Origin: Patulibacter sp052039575 | GTDB lineage: Bacteria > Actinomycetota > Thermoleophilia > Solirubrobacterales > Solirubrobacteraceae | Length of the DNA stretch: 64,000 bases | Assembly (NCBI GenBank): GCA_052039575.1 | Contig: JBQGEK010000025.1 | Span: forward strand, 1-64,000 | Direction: 5' to 3' | Shown here: in pieces, positions 14,512-24,853 of the stretch | Layout of the letters: every line of letters begins with the position of its first letter | Position numbering within the stretch: the stretch's first letter is position 1 | Notes under the pieces: model-generated | What the model was told of the DNA's origin: nothing | The model's database searches: none | What the model saw: only the letters and a program-made list of their open reading frames with translations | Program-made: the position numbers and the translations under genes

Positions 14512-16497
14512 GTGACCCGGTTGCTCGACCGCATCGACCGTCCCCAGGACCTGCACGCGCTCTCGGAGGAGCAGCTGCAGCAGGTCGCGCAGGAGGTCCG
14601 TGAGCACATCATCGACACGGTCGGTGAGATCGGCGGGCACTTCGGGGCCAACCTCGGCACCTGCGAGATCGCGGTCGCGGTCCACTCGCTGCTCGACAGC
14701 CCGCGGGACAAGGTGCTCTGGGACGTCGGTCACCAGGCCTACCCGCACAAGATCCTGACCGGGCGTCGCGACCAGCTGCCGACGATCCGCAAGTACGGCG
14801 GACTGGCGCCGTTCTGCTCGATCCCCGAGTCCGAGCACGACATCATGGGCGCGGGCCACGCGTCGACGTCGATCGGCTACGGCGTCGGCCTGAGCGAGGC
14901 GGTGCGGCTGAAGGACCGAACTGCGGGCGTCGAGGAGAACCCCGACCCGCCGAAGGTCGTCGCGGTGATCGGTGACGGTTCGATGACCGGTGGTGTCGCG
15001 TTCGAGGCCGCGCACCAGGCCGGAGGGCTCGGCACGCCGCTGGTGGTGATCCTCAACGACAACGGGATGTCGATCTCGCCGAACGTCGGCGCGTTGTCGC
15101 GGTACTTCCAGCGGGTCCGGCTGAACCCGAAGCTGTGGCACGGGCGCGAGCGGGTCGAGGAGGTCCTGACCGACCTCCCCGCCGGGTTCGGCGACCTCGT
15201 CAGCCGCGTCGGACCGCCGCTCAAGGGGTCGATGAAGCTGCTCAACGCCGAGGGCGAGCTGTGGGAGTCGCTCGACTGGGCGTACATGGGCCTGATCGAC
15301 GGCCACGACGTTCACGCGCTGCGCCAGGCGCTGAGCAAGGCGTTCGCGGCGAATCGCCCGGTCGTCGTCCACGTCAGGACGGTCAAGGGCAAGGGCTTCG
15401 CGCCGGCCGAGGATGGCGGGCTCGAGGGCATGGAGCAGTGGCACGCCGCGAAGCCGAACAGCATCGTCGGTGGCGCCCCGGCACCCGCGGCTCCGGCGAA
15501 CCCGGACGCGCCCGCCAAGCCGCCGGCCTACACGCAGGTCTTCGGCGAGCGGATGATCGAGGAGGTCCGGGCGGACCGGCGCGTCGTCGGCATCACCGCC
15601 GCGATGAACTCCGGAACCGGGCTGAACCTGCTGCAGGTCGCCGAGCCCGACCACTACTTCGACGTCGGCATCGCCGAGCAGCAGGCGCTGCTGTTCGCGT
15701 CCGGACTCGCGCTCGAGGGCCTCAAGCCGGTGGCCGCGATCTACTCGACCTTCCTGCAGCGCGCCTACGACCAGATCGTCCACGACGTCTGCCTGCAGGA
15801 ACTCGACGTGGTGCTCGCGATGGACCGCGCCGGCCTGGTCGGCGACGACGGTCCGACGCACCACGGCGTCTTCGACATCGCCTACCTGCGGGCGCTGCCG
15901 AACATCGTCGTCGCCGCGCCGCGCGACGAGTCGCAGCTGGTCCACATGCTGCACACCGGGATTGCGCACGACGGCCCGTTCGCGCTGCGCTACCCGCGCG
16001 GGGAGGGGACTGGCGTCCCACTGCCCGACGCGGCATCGCTGATCCCGATCGGCCAGGGCGAGCTGCTGCGCCGCGGCGAGCGGGTCGCGATCCTCGGCTA
16101 CGGGTCCGGCGTCGGCGTCGGTCTCGAGGCCGCGGCGATCCTCAGCGACGCCGGGCACGAAGTGACCGTTGCCGACGCGCGGTTCGCCAAGCCGCTTGAC
16201 CTCGGCATGCTGCGCGAGCTCGCGGCATCGCACGAGCTGCTGGTGACGGTCGAGGAGGGCGTGCTCGCGGGTGGCTTCGGATCGGGCGTCTGGGAAGCGT
16301 GCGAGCAGCACGGGATCGACTGGGCCAACGGGTCGGGTGGCCACCGGATCCTGCGCGTCGGCCTGCCGGACGCGTACGTGACCCACGGAAAGCCGGCGCA
16401 GCTCCACGCCGAGGTCGGATTCACCGGGGCCGACGTCGCCGCACGGATCGCGGCCGCGATCGGGGTGCCGCTGAGCGACGCGTCGGCGCGCGTCTGA
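14512..16497 (+). CDS. dxs: 1-deoxy-D-xylulose-5-phosphate synthase
   Basis: The first enzyme of the MEP isoprenoid pathway: it condenses pyruvate and glyceraldehyde 3-phosphate using thiamine diphosphate. The protein has 661 residues (GTG start). Visible elements are LWDVGHQAYPHKILTGR near residue 75, the ThDP/Mg motif VIGDGSMTGG with NDNGMSISPNVG downstream, AYMGLIDGHDV, DRAGLVGDDGPTHHGVFD and RYPRGEG. In the FDVGIAEQQALLFASGLA motif the catalytic Glu (389) is kept, but the following conserved His is Gln391. A Pro/Ala-rich insert (about residues 323-340) precedes the pyrimidine domain. With ispA it forms an isoprenoid unit. Confidence 0.95.
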   Translation: MTRLLDRIDRPQDLHALSEEQLQQVAQEVREHIIDTVGEIGGHFGANLGTCEIAVAVHSLLDSPRDKVLWDVGHQAYPHKILTGRRDQLPTIRKYGGLAPFCSIPESEHDIMGAGHASTSIGYGVGLSEAVRLKDRTAGVEENPDPPKVVAVIGDGSMTGGVAFEAAHQAGGLGTPLVVILNDNGMSISPNVGALSRYFQRVRLNPKLWHGRERVEEVLTDLPAGFGDLVSRVGPPLKGSMKLLNAEGELWESLDWAYMGLIDGHDVHALRQALSKAFAANRPVVVHVRTVKGKGFAPAEDGGLEGMEQWHAAKPNSIVGGAPAPAAPANPDAPAKPPAYTQVFGERMIEEVRADRRVVGITAAMNSGTGLNLLQVAEPDHYFDVGIAEQQALLFASGLALEGLKPVAAIYSTFLQRAYDQIVHDVCLQELDVVLAMDRAGLVGDDGPTHHGVFDIAYLRALPNIVVAAPRDESQLVHMLHTGIAHDGPFALRYPRGEGTGVPLPDAASLIPIGQGELLRRGERVAILGYGSGVGVGLEAAAILSDAGHEVTVADARFAKPLDLGMLRELAASHELLVTVEEGVLAGGFGSGVWEACEQHGIDWANGSGGHRILRVGLPDAYVTHGKPAQLHAEVGFTGADVAARIAAAIGVPLSDASARV

Positions 16498-16520
16498 ACG
16501 GCGGGCCGCCAGCGGGGCGA

Positions 16521-16537
16521 ACCCCCGAACCGGGGGT
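16521..16537 (+). terminator. short GC hairpin after dxs
   Basis: ACCCCCG (16521-16527) pairs with CGGGGGT (16531-16537) around AAC. It lies 23 bases after the dxs stop and has no U-tract, so it is a possible weak terminator or attenuator. Confidence 0.35.
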
Positions 16538-16543
16538 CGGTGG

Positions 16544-16563
16544 ACGAACGTGTGAGTGTTCGT
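16544..16563. repeat. inverted repeat ACGAAC-N8-GTTCGT
   Basis: Six-base arms (16544-16549 and 16558-16563) are separated by eight bases, 22 bases before the lipoprotein ATG. The half-sites resemble those of the SOS box, but the spacing is eight rather than four. It may be an operator for an unknown regulator. Confidence 0.35.
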
Positions 16564-16585
16564 GACGATCGGGTAATGACCGGGC

Positions 16586-17101
16586 ATGAGCCGGTTCGGT
16601 CGCCCGACTCTCGCTGCGCTGATCTCCGGAGCCGTTCTCGCCGGTTGCGGAGGATCGTCGGTGGACGCGACGGAGGTCGAGGAGACCATCGTCACCGAGT
16701 TCGCCGCCCAGGGCGTGCCGTTGAGCGACGTCAGCTGCGACTCGGTCGCGGCCGAGGTCGGCGCGGCGGTGCGCTGCACCGCCAGCAATCCGAAGGACAC
16801 CGAGCTGGTGATCGAGGGCAGCGTGACGGCGATCGAGGACGGTCGGGCGAGCTTCACCGTCGAGGGTGTGCGGGGCGAGGTTCAGGGTCCCGCGCTCGCC
16901 GAGGACGCCAAGCGGATGCTCGAGGCCGAGGTCGGCCAGCGGGCGGTGGCGATGACGTGCCCCGAGAAGGTGGTCGTTCCGACGCCGTCGCCGATCCGCT
17001 GCACGTTGACGGTCCAGGGCAACGTCCGCTACGGCGTCGACGTCTCGGTCGACGCGGACGGCGAGCTCAGCGCCGAGGTCGACGACGAGCCGGTCTCGTA
17101 G
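16586..17101 (+). CDS. lipoprotein with two DUF4333-like repeats
   Basis: A 171-residue exported lipoprotein. The signal peptide ends in a lipobox, SGAVLAGC, with Cys21 as the lipidated residue. The mature part holds two similar units. The first (about 28-80) contains VEETIVTEF and DVSCDSVAAEVGAAVRCTA; the second (about 105-165) contains MTCPEKVVVPTPSPIRCTL and a following beta segment. Each has a pair of Cys (C51/C64 and C124/C137 by approximate count), as in DUF4333 domains of actinobacterial cell-envelope proteins. The function of that domain is unknown. It separates dxs from tlyA, which are adjacent in many genomes. Confidence 0.8.
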   Translation: MSRFGRPTLAALISGAVLAGCGGSSVDATEVEETIVTEFAAQGVPLSDVSCDSVAAEVGAAVRCTASNPKDTELVIEGSVTAIEDGRASFTVEGVRGEVQGPALAEDAKRMLEAEVGQRAVAMTCPEKVVVPTPSPIRCTLTVQGNVRYGVDVSVDADGELSAEVDDEPVS

Positions 17102-17176
17102 TGGTCGGCAGCGAGCCGCTCCCGCGGCGGCAGTTCGCATCGGCAACGCGGTCACCCTGACGTCGACCGCAGCCGG

Positions 17177-17182
17177 TACCGT
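17177..17182 (+). promoter_or_regulatory. putative -10 element of tlyA, leaderless type
   Basis: TACCGT, eight bases before ATG 17191. Confidence 0.4.
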
Positions 17183-17190
17183 TCGCACCG

Positions 17191-18012
17191 ATGGCCAAGG
17201 TCCGGCTCGACACGCTCCTGCATCAGCGGGGCCTCTACCCGTCCCGCTCCGCCGCTGCCGCCGCCGTGCTCGCCGGTGCCGTGCGGCTCGGGGGACCGAA
17301 CGTCAATCCGCACGCCCGGCCGATCAAGCCCGGCCTGCAGGTCTCCGAGGACGTCGAGATCGACATGGCCGAGGCGGCGCAGTTCGTCTCCCGTGGCGGA
17401 ACGAAGCTGGCCAACGCGCTCGAGGGACTCGACGTCCCCGTCGCCGGGCGTCGTGCGCTCGACGTGGGCGCGTCGACCGGGGGCTTCACCGACTGCCTGC
17501 TGCAGCAGGGGGCGGCGGCCGTCACCTGCGTCGACGTCGCCTACGGAGAGCTCGCCTGGTCGATCCGCAGCGACGAGCGGGTCACGGTGATCGAGCGTCA
17601 GAACGCCCGCGAGTTGATGCCCGAGCAGCTGCCGTACGTCCCCGACCTGGTCGTGGCCGACGTCTCGTTCATCTCCTTGACCAAGCTGCTGCCGGCCCTG
17701 AGCGTCGTCGTCGCGGAGCGGTTCGACGCGCTGCTGATGGTCAAGCCGCAGTTCGAACTGGGCAAGCACCGGGTCGGAGGTGGAGGCGTGGTTCGCGACC
17801 CCGACCTGCGGCGCGAGGCGGTCCGCCTGGTGGCCGAGGAGGCGATGGGCCGCGGCTGGTCGGTGGTCGCCGCGCGGTCGTCCGGGCTCCCGGGACCGAA
17901 GGGCAACCGCGAGACGTTCCTGCACCTCGCCGAGAGCGGACGCGTTCCGCATCGCACGCCCGACGAGCTCGACGCGCTGGTCCTGGCCGCCGAGCCGGAG
18001 CCCGCCGCGTGA
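17191..18012 (+). CDS. tlyA: TlyA family rRNA 2'-O-methyltransferase
   Basis: A 273-residue protein with an N-terminal S4 RNA-binding domain (1-60, KVRLDTLLHQRGLYPSRS) and a FtsJ/RrmJ-like methyltransferase domain (about 65-270). The SAM-binding motif is ALDVGASTGGFTDCLLQ. Later elements are DLVVADVSFISLTKLLP and LLMVKPQFELGK, which carry members of the K-D-K-E tetrad. In mycobacteria TlyA 2'-O-methylates C1409 of 16S and C1920 of 23S rRNA and gives capreomycin sensitivity. The stop overlaps nadK by four bases (GTGA). Confidence 0.94.
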   Translation: MAKVRLDTLLHQRGLYPSRSAAAAAVLAGAVRLGGPNVNPHARPIKPGLQVSEDVEIDMAEAAQFVSRGGTKLANALEGLDVPVAGRRALDVGASTGGFTDCLLQQGAAAVTCVDVAYGELAWSIRSDERVTVIERQNARELMPEQLPYVPDLVVADVSFISLTKLLPALSVVVAERFDALLMVKPQFELGKHRVGGGGVVRDPDLRREAVRLVAEEAMGRGWSVVAARSSGLPGPKGNRETFLHLAESGRVPHRTPDELDALVLAAEPEPAA

Positions 18013-18878
18013 CCGGCTTCGGCAAGCGTGCGCGGACCGTCTCGGTACTGACCCACTCCCGGTCGGAGCAGTCCTCGGCGTCCCTCGCATGCCTGCTGGC
18101 GGTGGCAGCCGAGCAGGAGGCCGAGCTCTGGTTCACCGAGGACGAGGCCAGCAAGCACGGCCTCAGCTCCGGGCCCGGCCTGCGGGTGGTCCCGACGTGG
18201 CGAAAGGACGCCGACCTCTGCGTCGCGCTCGGCGGCGACGGCACGATCCTGATGGGGCTACGGCAGCAGATCGGTACCGGGGTCCCGGTCTTCGCCGTCA
18301 ACCTCGGACAGGTGGGGTTCCTGGCGACGGTCGAGCCGTCCGAGCAGGTCGAGGGGCTGCGCCACGCGATGGTCGGTGCCTTCGAGGTGCTCGACCTGCC
18401 GGCGCTCGAGGCACTGCTCCCGGACGGCAGCACGCAGACCGCCGTCAACGACGTCAGCGTCCACCGACGCTCCGGGGAGCGGGTCGCGACGCTGCGCTAC
18501 GGGATCGACGGCCAGGAGGCCGGTCGGGTGCGCTGCGACGGGCTGGTGCTCGCCACGCCGGCCGGCAGCACGGGCTACAACCTCGCCAACGGCGGCCCCG
18601 TGATGGCGTGGGGCGTCGAGGGCTATGCGGTCTCGTTCATCGCGCCGCACACGCTCTCGGCGCGGTCGCTGGTCGTCGCCCCCGACGGCACGCTCGAGCT
18701 GCACAACGACTCGGAGTCCGAGGTCGAAGTGGCGGTCGACGGCCGGCCGAGCGGTGTGCTGCGCCCGGAGGAGTCGTTGCAGGTCCGCTACCGGCGGGAT
18801 GCGACGTTGCTGGCCCAGACGCCGGGGTCGAGCTTCTACCGGCGTCTCCGCGAGAAGTTCGGGCGGCTCGCGGGCTGA
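18009..18878 (+). CDS. nadK: NAD kinase
   Basis: Phosphorylates NAD to NADP. A 289-residue ATP-NAD kinase with the GGDGTILMGLR motif near residue 75, the FAVNLGQVGFLATVEP region and the DGLVLATPAGSTGYN segment that binds the dinucleotide. The NE motif usually seen as LNE reads VNDVSV here, a conservative Glu-to-Asp change. It starts at GTG 18009, overlapping the tlyA stop. It sits in the conserved actinobacterial order tlyA-nadK-recN. Confidence 0.95.
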   Translation: MTGFGKRARTVSVLTHSRSEQSSASLACLLAVAAEQEAELWFTEDEASKHGLSSGPGLRVVPTWRKDADLCVALGGDGTILMGLRQQIGTGVPVFAVNLGQVGFLATVEPSEQVEGLRHAMVGAFEVLDLPALEALLPDGSTQTAVNDVSVHRRSGERVATLRYGIDGQEAGRVRCDGLVLATPAGSTGYNLANGGPVMAWGVEGYAVSFIAPHTLSARSLVVAPDGTLELHNDSESEVEVAVDGRPSGVLRPEESLQVRYRRDATLLAQTPGSSFYRRLREKFGRLAG

Positions 18879-18939
18879 GCACGGTGACGCCGTAGGGGCC
18901 TCCGCGGTGCGCCCCGGTGCGTTCCGTCCTGCCGGGGTG

Positions 18940-18953
18940 CGAACATGCGTTCG
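18940..18953. promoter_or_regulatory. LexA (SOS) box at the recN start
   Basis: CGAACATGCGTTCG matches the Gram-positive LexA consensus CGAAC-N4-GTTCG in both arms. Its last base is the first base of the GTG start of recN, so bound LexA would cover the start region directly. Confidence 0.85.
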
Positions 18954-20632
18954 TGCTGCTCGAGCTGCGCGTAGAGAACCTGCTGCTGATCGAACGGGCC
19001 GAGATCGACCTCGGTCCGGGCCTCAACGTCATCACGGGCGAGACCGGCGCCGGGAAGACGATGCTCGCCCATGCGATCGATCTGCTGCTCGGCGCCAAGC
19101 CGAAGGGCGGGATCGTCCGTCCCGGCGCGCCCGAGGCGTGGGTCGAGGGCGTCTTCTCGTGGGACCGGGCGAGCCGCGTGCTGCCGGCGGAGATCGCCGA
19201 CCGCCTGCCGTCCGACGCCGACGAGCTGGTGCTCGCTCGGCGGGTCTCCGCGGAGGGGCGGTCGCGTGCCTTCCTGAACGGCCGCTCCGCGACCGCCGCC
19301 GACCTGCGCGAGGTCGGTCGGGCGCTGCTCGCGTTCCACGGCCAGCACGAGGCCCAGCGGCTGCTGTCGTCGTCGGCCCAGCTCGATCTGCTCGACGCGT
19401 TCTGCGCGATCGATGATCCGGATCACCCGAAGCGTCGCCTCGAGCACGCGGCGGCCCACGCCGCGGAGCGCGACGCGGCTCAGCGCCTCGACGAGCTGCG
19501 CGACGCCGCCGGTGCCCGAGAACGCGAGCTCGACCTGCTGCGGTTCGAGCTGCAGGAGATCGACGAGCTGGCGCCCGATCCGGCTGAGCGCGACGAGCTG
19601 GTCGGCGCCCGCGACCGGCTGCGCCACGTCGACGCGCTGCGGCAGGCGACGCACACCGCGCAGCAGGCGCTCGGGGCCGACGACGGCGCGGCAGGGGCGG
19701 CCCTCGCGATCGGCGAGGCCGCGCTCGACGGCGTGACCGGGGTCGACGCCGCGCTCGACGGACTGACCGAGCGGATGCGCTCGCTGCGGATCGAGGCCGA
19801 CGACCTGGCCGCCGAGCTGCACCGGCAGCTCGACGCCTACGAGAGCGAGCCGGGCGAGCTGGAGCGCGTCGACGATCGACTGCAGGCGATCGGACGGCTC
19901 GAGCGCAAGTACGGCGGCACCGTGGAAGGCGTGCTCGCGCACGCCGAGCAGTGCCGCGAACGGCTCGCCGAGCTGGAGGACGTGGAGGGCACGACGGCCG
20001 CGGTCGAGGCGGAGCTGGCCGCGGCCGGCGAGCGCCGCGTCGCCCTGGCGGACCAGCTGACCGCCGCGCGCACCGCGGTGGCGCCGGCGCTCGCGTCGGC
20101 CGTCGTCGAGCGGCTGGCCGAGCTGGCGATGCCGGCGGCGCAGCTCGAGGTGCGGCTGGAGCCCCGCGACCCGGTCGCGACCGGCCAGGACCGCTGCGAG
20201 CTGCTGCTGGCGCCGAATCCGGGCGTGCCGGCGGCCCCGGTCCGCGAGTCGGCGTCCGGGGGCGAGCTGTCGCGCGTGATGCTCGCGCTGCTCGCCGTGG
20301 TCGGGTCGGACGGCGCGGGCGCCGCCCGGACCCAGGTCTTCGACGAGATCGACAGCGGGGTCGGCGGCCAGACCGGGCGGGCCGTCGGCGAGCAGCTGCG
20401 CACGCTCGGCGAGGCCGGGCAGGTGCTCTGCATCACCCACCTGCCGCAGATCGCGGCGCTGGCGGAGCGGAACTTCGCGATCGAGAAGGACACGTCGGTC
20501 GAGCCGGCGCGGACCGTGGTCCGGCGGCTCAAGGACCGGGAGGTCGTCGGCGAGCTGGTGCGGATGCTCGGGGCCGACGAGGGCGACAAGGGCGCGCTCA
20601 AGCACGCCAAGGAGCTGCGCAGCGCGGCGTAG
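18953..20632 (+). CDS. recN: DNA repair protein RecN
   Basis: An SMC-like ATPase that acts at double-strand breaks (559 residues from this start). The N-terminal lobe has LLELRVENLLLIERAEIDL and Walker A GETGAGKTM. Coiled-coil arms with many Glu/Arg/Leu heptads fill residues ~150-400. The C-terminal lobe has the signature ASGGELSRVMLALL, Walker B with VFDEIDSGVGG and the His switch CITHLPQIAALA. GTG 18953 is chosen because RecN proteins begin MLLELRI-type; GTG 18917 would add 12 residues upstream of the SOS box. SOS control is expected from the overlapping LexA box. Confidence 0.95.
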   Translation: MLLELRVENLLLIERAEIDLGPGLNVITGETGAGKTMLAHAIDLLLGAKPKGGIVRPGAPEAWVEGVFSWDRASRVLPAEIADRLPSDADELVLARRVSAEGRSRAFLNGRSATAADLREVGRALLAFHGQHEAQRLLSSSAQLDLLDAFCAIDDPDHPKRRLEHAAAHAAERDAAQRLDELRDAAGARERELDLLRFELQEIDELAPDPAERDELVGARDRLRHVDALRQATHTAQQALGADDGAAGAALAIGEAALDGVTGVDAALDGLTERMRSLRIEADDLAAELHRQLDAYESEPGELERVDDRLQAIGRLERKYGGTVEGVLAHAEQCRERLAELEDVEGTTAAVEAELAAAGERRVALADQLTAARTAVAPALASAVVERLAELAMPAAQLEVRLEPRDPVATGQDRCELLLAPNPGVPAAPVRESASGGELSRVMLALLAVVGSDGAGAARTQVFDEIDSGVGGQTGRAVGEQLRTLGEAGQVLCITHLPQIAALAERNFAIEKDTSVEPARTVVRRLKDREVVGELVRMLGADEGDKGALKHAKELRSAA

Positions 20633-20648
20633 CTCCCGTGGCGGCGGT

Positions 20649-21044
20649 CTAGGTCCCGGAGGGGGACTGCAGGTCGAGCGCGTGCGAGTTGATGCACCAG
20701 CGCTGACCCGAGTCGCCCGGACCGTCCGGGAACACGTGCCCGAGGTGTCCTCCGCAGTTGGAGCACTTGACCTCGATCCGGGTCATTCCGTGGGAGCGGT
20801 CCTCGTGCAGGGTCACGGCCTCGGCCACGACCGGGTCGGTGAAGCTCGGCCAGCCCGTACCCGAGTCGAACTTCGTGTCGCTGCTGAACAGCTCCGCGTG
20901 ACATGCGGCACAGCGATAGGTGCCGTCGTCCTTGGTGTCCCAGTACTTGCCGGTGAACGCCGGCTCGGTCCCGCACTGCCGCAGCACCGCGTACTGCTCG
21001 GGGGTGAGCTCAGCGCGCCACTGGTCGTCGGTCTTCTGCTCCAT
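20649..21044 (-). CDS. msrB: peptide methionine-R-sulfoxide reductase
   Basis: Reduces the R epimer of methionine sulfoxide in proteins. The protein has 131 residues, usual for a stand-alone MsrB. It starts MEQKTDDQWRAELTPEQYAV. The zinc site is two CxxC pairs (C45/C48 in CAACHAELF and C94/C97 in CSNCGGHLGHVF). The catalytic Cys is C117 in QRWCINSHAL. SGTGWPSF near residue 61 is the conserved substrate pocket segment. Cys24 in LRQCGTE could act as a resolving residue. It converges with recN (16-base gap). Confidence 0.95.
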   Translation of the reverse strand: MEQKTDDQWRAELTPEQYAVLRQCGTEPAFTGKYWDTKDDGTYRCAACHAELFSSDTKFDSGTGWPSFTDPVVAEAVTLHEDRSHGMTRIEVKCSNCGGHLGHVFPDGPGDSGQRWCINSHALDLQSPSGT

Positions 21045-21224
21045 CCCGCGATCGTTGCAGGTTCGCCCTCTCGGCCCATGGGTAGGAGGGGAGGCAGGCC
21101 AAGGCCTGTCCGGCCCACCCGGTACCGTCTTGATCGGTCGTAGAGGAGTGCAGGCGTCGCTGGTTCCGCGCCCGAGTCCTCCTCGGATGGCCGCTACCGC
21201 AAGATCAGCAAGGACCCTTCCCGC

Positions 21225-22886
<1,662 letters not shown>

Positions 22887-22897
22887 CGGCCGTTCCG

Positions 22898-24178
22898 GTG
22901 TCGGCTCCCCTCGCGCAGCGCGCGTCGGCGGACGAGCACGCGGCCCTGCAGGCCCGCTTCCGCGAGCTCTGCGCGGTGCCGAGCCCGTCCGGCGACGAGC
23001 GCGCGTGCGCGGACCTCGTCGTCGGCGTGCTGCGCGGTCTGGGCCTGGCGGTCACCGAGGATGGGGCCGGCGCCGCTCTGGGTGGCACTGCCGGCAACCT
23101 GCTCTGCCGGATCCCGGCGAGCGCGGTCGCTGCCGAGGGCACCCGCGCCATCGACGGCCCGGAGTCGGCCGCACCACGTGAGGCATCGGCCGACGGCCAG
23201 CTGTTGCTGTCGGCGGTGCCGGACGAGGTTCCGACGGTGCTGCTGTGCGCGCACCTCGACACGGTGGCGGTGGGCCCCGAGATCCGGCCGGAGCTGCGTG
23301 ACGGCACATGGGTCGACGGTCTCGGCGGCGTGCTGGGCGCCGACAACAAGGCGTCGGTCGCGGTCCTGCTCGCGGTCGCCGAGCGGCTCTCTCGTGCGCC
23401 GATCCCCGTGGACGTCGAACTGCTCTTCACCGTGCAGGAGGAACCGCAGCTGCGGGGTATCCAGGCGTGCGCCCTCAGGGAGCTGCGCGCGCGCTGCGGG
23501 TACGTGATCGACCATCCGAGCCCGGTCGGCGGGATCGTGATGTCGGCCCCCGGCCATGTGCGCTTCGATGCCCGCTACCGGGGACGCGCGGCGCACGCAG
23601 CGATCGCCCCCGAAGACGGTCGGAGTGCCGTCCTCGCCGCGGCGCGTGCGATCTCTGCCCTTCCCGCCGGGCGCCTCGACAGCGGTGCCACGGTCAACGT
23701 CGGCCATGTCAGCGGCGGCGACACGGCGAGCCACGAGCCGGCGACGAACGTCGTGCCGCAGCACGCCCGGATCGTCGGCGAGGTTCGCGGCCCCGACTCC
23801 GACGCCCTGCGCACCACCGTCGACGTGGTCGAGTCGGCGCTCCACGACGCCGCCCACGACCCCCGCGGACCGGTCGATCTGGATCTGCAGATGGAGACGC
23901 GGTTCGTCCCGTACGGCCACACGCGCCGGTCGAAGCCCGTCGTCCATGCCACCGCGGCCCTGCAAGCCCTGGGAATCGCCCCAAGGCCGTTCACCGATGC
24001 CGGCGGCAGCGACGCCAACGTGCTCAACGCCTCCGGTATCCCCACCGTGAACCTGGCGGGGGGCAACCGCGGCGCCCACGAGCCGGGGGAGTCGATCCCC
24101 GCGGTGGCCCTCGAGCGCTGCCTCGACCTGGTGCTCACGATCCTTCAGAGCCACCGACCCGATCCGTCCGGCGCGTAG
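22898..24178 (+). CDS. M20 family metallopeptidase (peptidase T-like)
   Basis: A 426-residue dinuclear zinc peptidase. Metal-binding segments are LLCAHLDTVAVGP near residue 116, LGADNKASVAVLL near 146, TVQEEPQLRGI with the catalytic Glu near 176, and the C-terminal GGNRGAHEPGESIP. Residues ~205-320 form the lid/dimerisation domain with GRAAHAAIAPEDGRSA. The family includes tripeptidase T and CPG2-like enzymes; the exact substrate is unknown. It starts at GTG 22898, 11 bases after pyrG. A 35-residue insert (about 70-105), rich in Ala, separates the first strand from the metal site. Confidence 0.86.
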   Translation: MSAPLAQRASADEHAALQARFRELCAVPSPSGDERACADLVVGVLRGLGLAVTEDGAGAALGGTAGNLLCRIPASAVAAEGTRAIDGPESAAPREASADGQLLLSAVPDEVPTVLLCAHLDTVAVGPEIRPELRDGTWVDGLGGVLGADNKASVAVLLAVAERLSRAPIPVDVELLFTVQEEPQLRGIQACALRELRARCGYVIDHPSPVGGIVMSAPGHVRFDARYRGRAAHAAIAPEDGRSAVLAAARAISALPAGRLDSGATVNVGHVSGGDTASHEPATNVVPQHARIVGEVRGPDSDALRTTVDVVESALHDAAHDPRGPVDLDLQMETRFVPYGHTRRSKPVVHATAALQALGIAPRPFTDAGGSDANVLNASGIPTVNLAGGNRGAHEPGESIPAVALERCLDLVLTILQSHRPDPSGA

Positions 24179-24199
24179 CGCCTCGTCCCCAGGAGCCAG

Positions 24200-24751
24200 A
24201 TGAGCACCGCCGAGTCCCGCCAGTTCGAACGCGTCGGAGGCACCGTCCTGCACCAGGGGCGGATCGTCCGCGTCGTGGAGGATCGATTCCGGTTCGCGGA
24301 CGGCAACGAGGTCGACCGCGAGATCGTGCGGCACATGGGTGCGGTCGGCGTGCTGGTCCACGACGGCAGCCACCTGCTGCTGACCCGCCAGCCGCGCGAG
24401 GCCACCGGCAACCCGAACAGCCTCGAGATCCCCGCCGGGCGGCTCGACAGGCCCGGCGAGCAGCCGATCGAATGCGCGAAGCGCGAGCTCGCGGAAGAGG
24501 TCAGCCGCGCCGCTGCCCAGTGGCAGCCGATCCTCACCTTCCAGCCATCGGTCGGGATCCTCGACGAGCGGATGCACCTGTTCTGCGCCTGGGACCTCTC
24601 CGACGCCACCGCGGACAGCGGTGAAGACGAGCGGATCGAACTGGTCCGCTGGCCGATCAGCGAGATCGACGGCGCGATTGCCGAGACCGAGGACGGCAAG
24701 ACGCTGATCGCGCTGCTCTGGGCCAAGGCCAACGGCCTGCCCGGGGTCTGA
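24200..24751 (+). CDS. NUDIX hydrolase, ADP-ribose pyrophosphatase type
   Basis: A 183-residue enzyme likely to hydrolyse ADP-ribose to AMP and ribose 5-phosphate. The Nudix box runs from GRLDRPGEQP to KRELAEEVS near residue 80-100. It has the one-residue-longer first loop that I remember from M. tuberculosis Rv1700, which also lies between pyrG and xerD. The substrate region IPAGRLD and the later EDERIELVRWP fit the ADPRase subgroup. It follows the M20 gene by 21 bases. Confidence 0.88.
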   Translation: MSTAESRQFERVGGTVLHQGRIVRVVEDRFRFADGNEVDREIVRHMGAVGVLVHDGSHLLLTRQPREATGNPNSLEIPAGRLDRPGEQPIECAKRELAEEVSRAAAQWQPILTFQPSVGILDERMHLFCAWDLSDATADSGEDERIELVRWPISEIDGAIAETEDGKTLIALLWAKANGLPGV

Positions 24752-24853
24752 CCCCCCGCGCGTGCCGTGGCGACACGCCGGGGCGTGTCGCCGCGCACAC
24801 GCGCTTGCAGCAACGAGGGGTGCGACCGTCGCCGCGCAATCTCGATCGCGGAC

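Noticed and set aside
24214..24235. Palindrome GTTCGAAC inside the NUDIX gene as an SOS box
   Set aside because: It lacks the four-base spacer between the half-sites and lies inside coding sequence.
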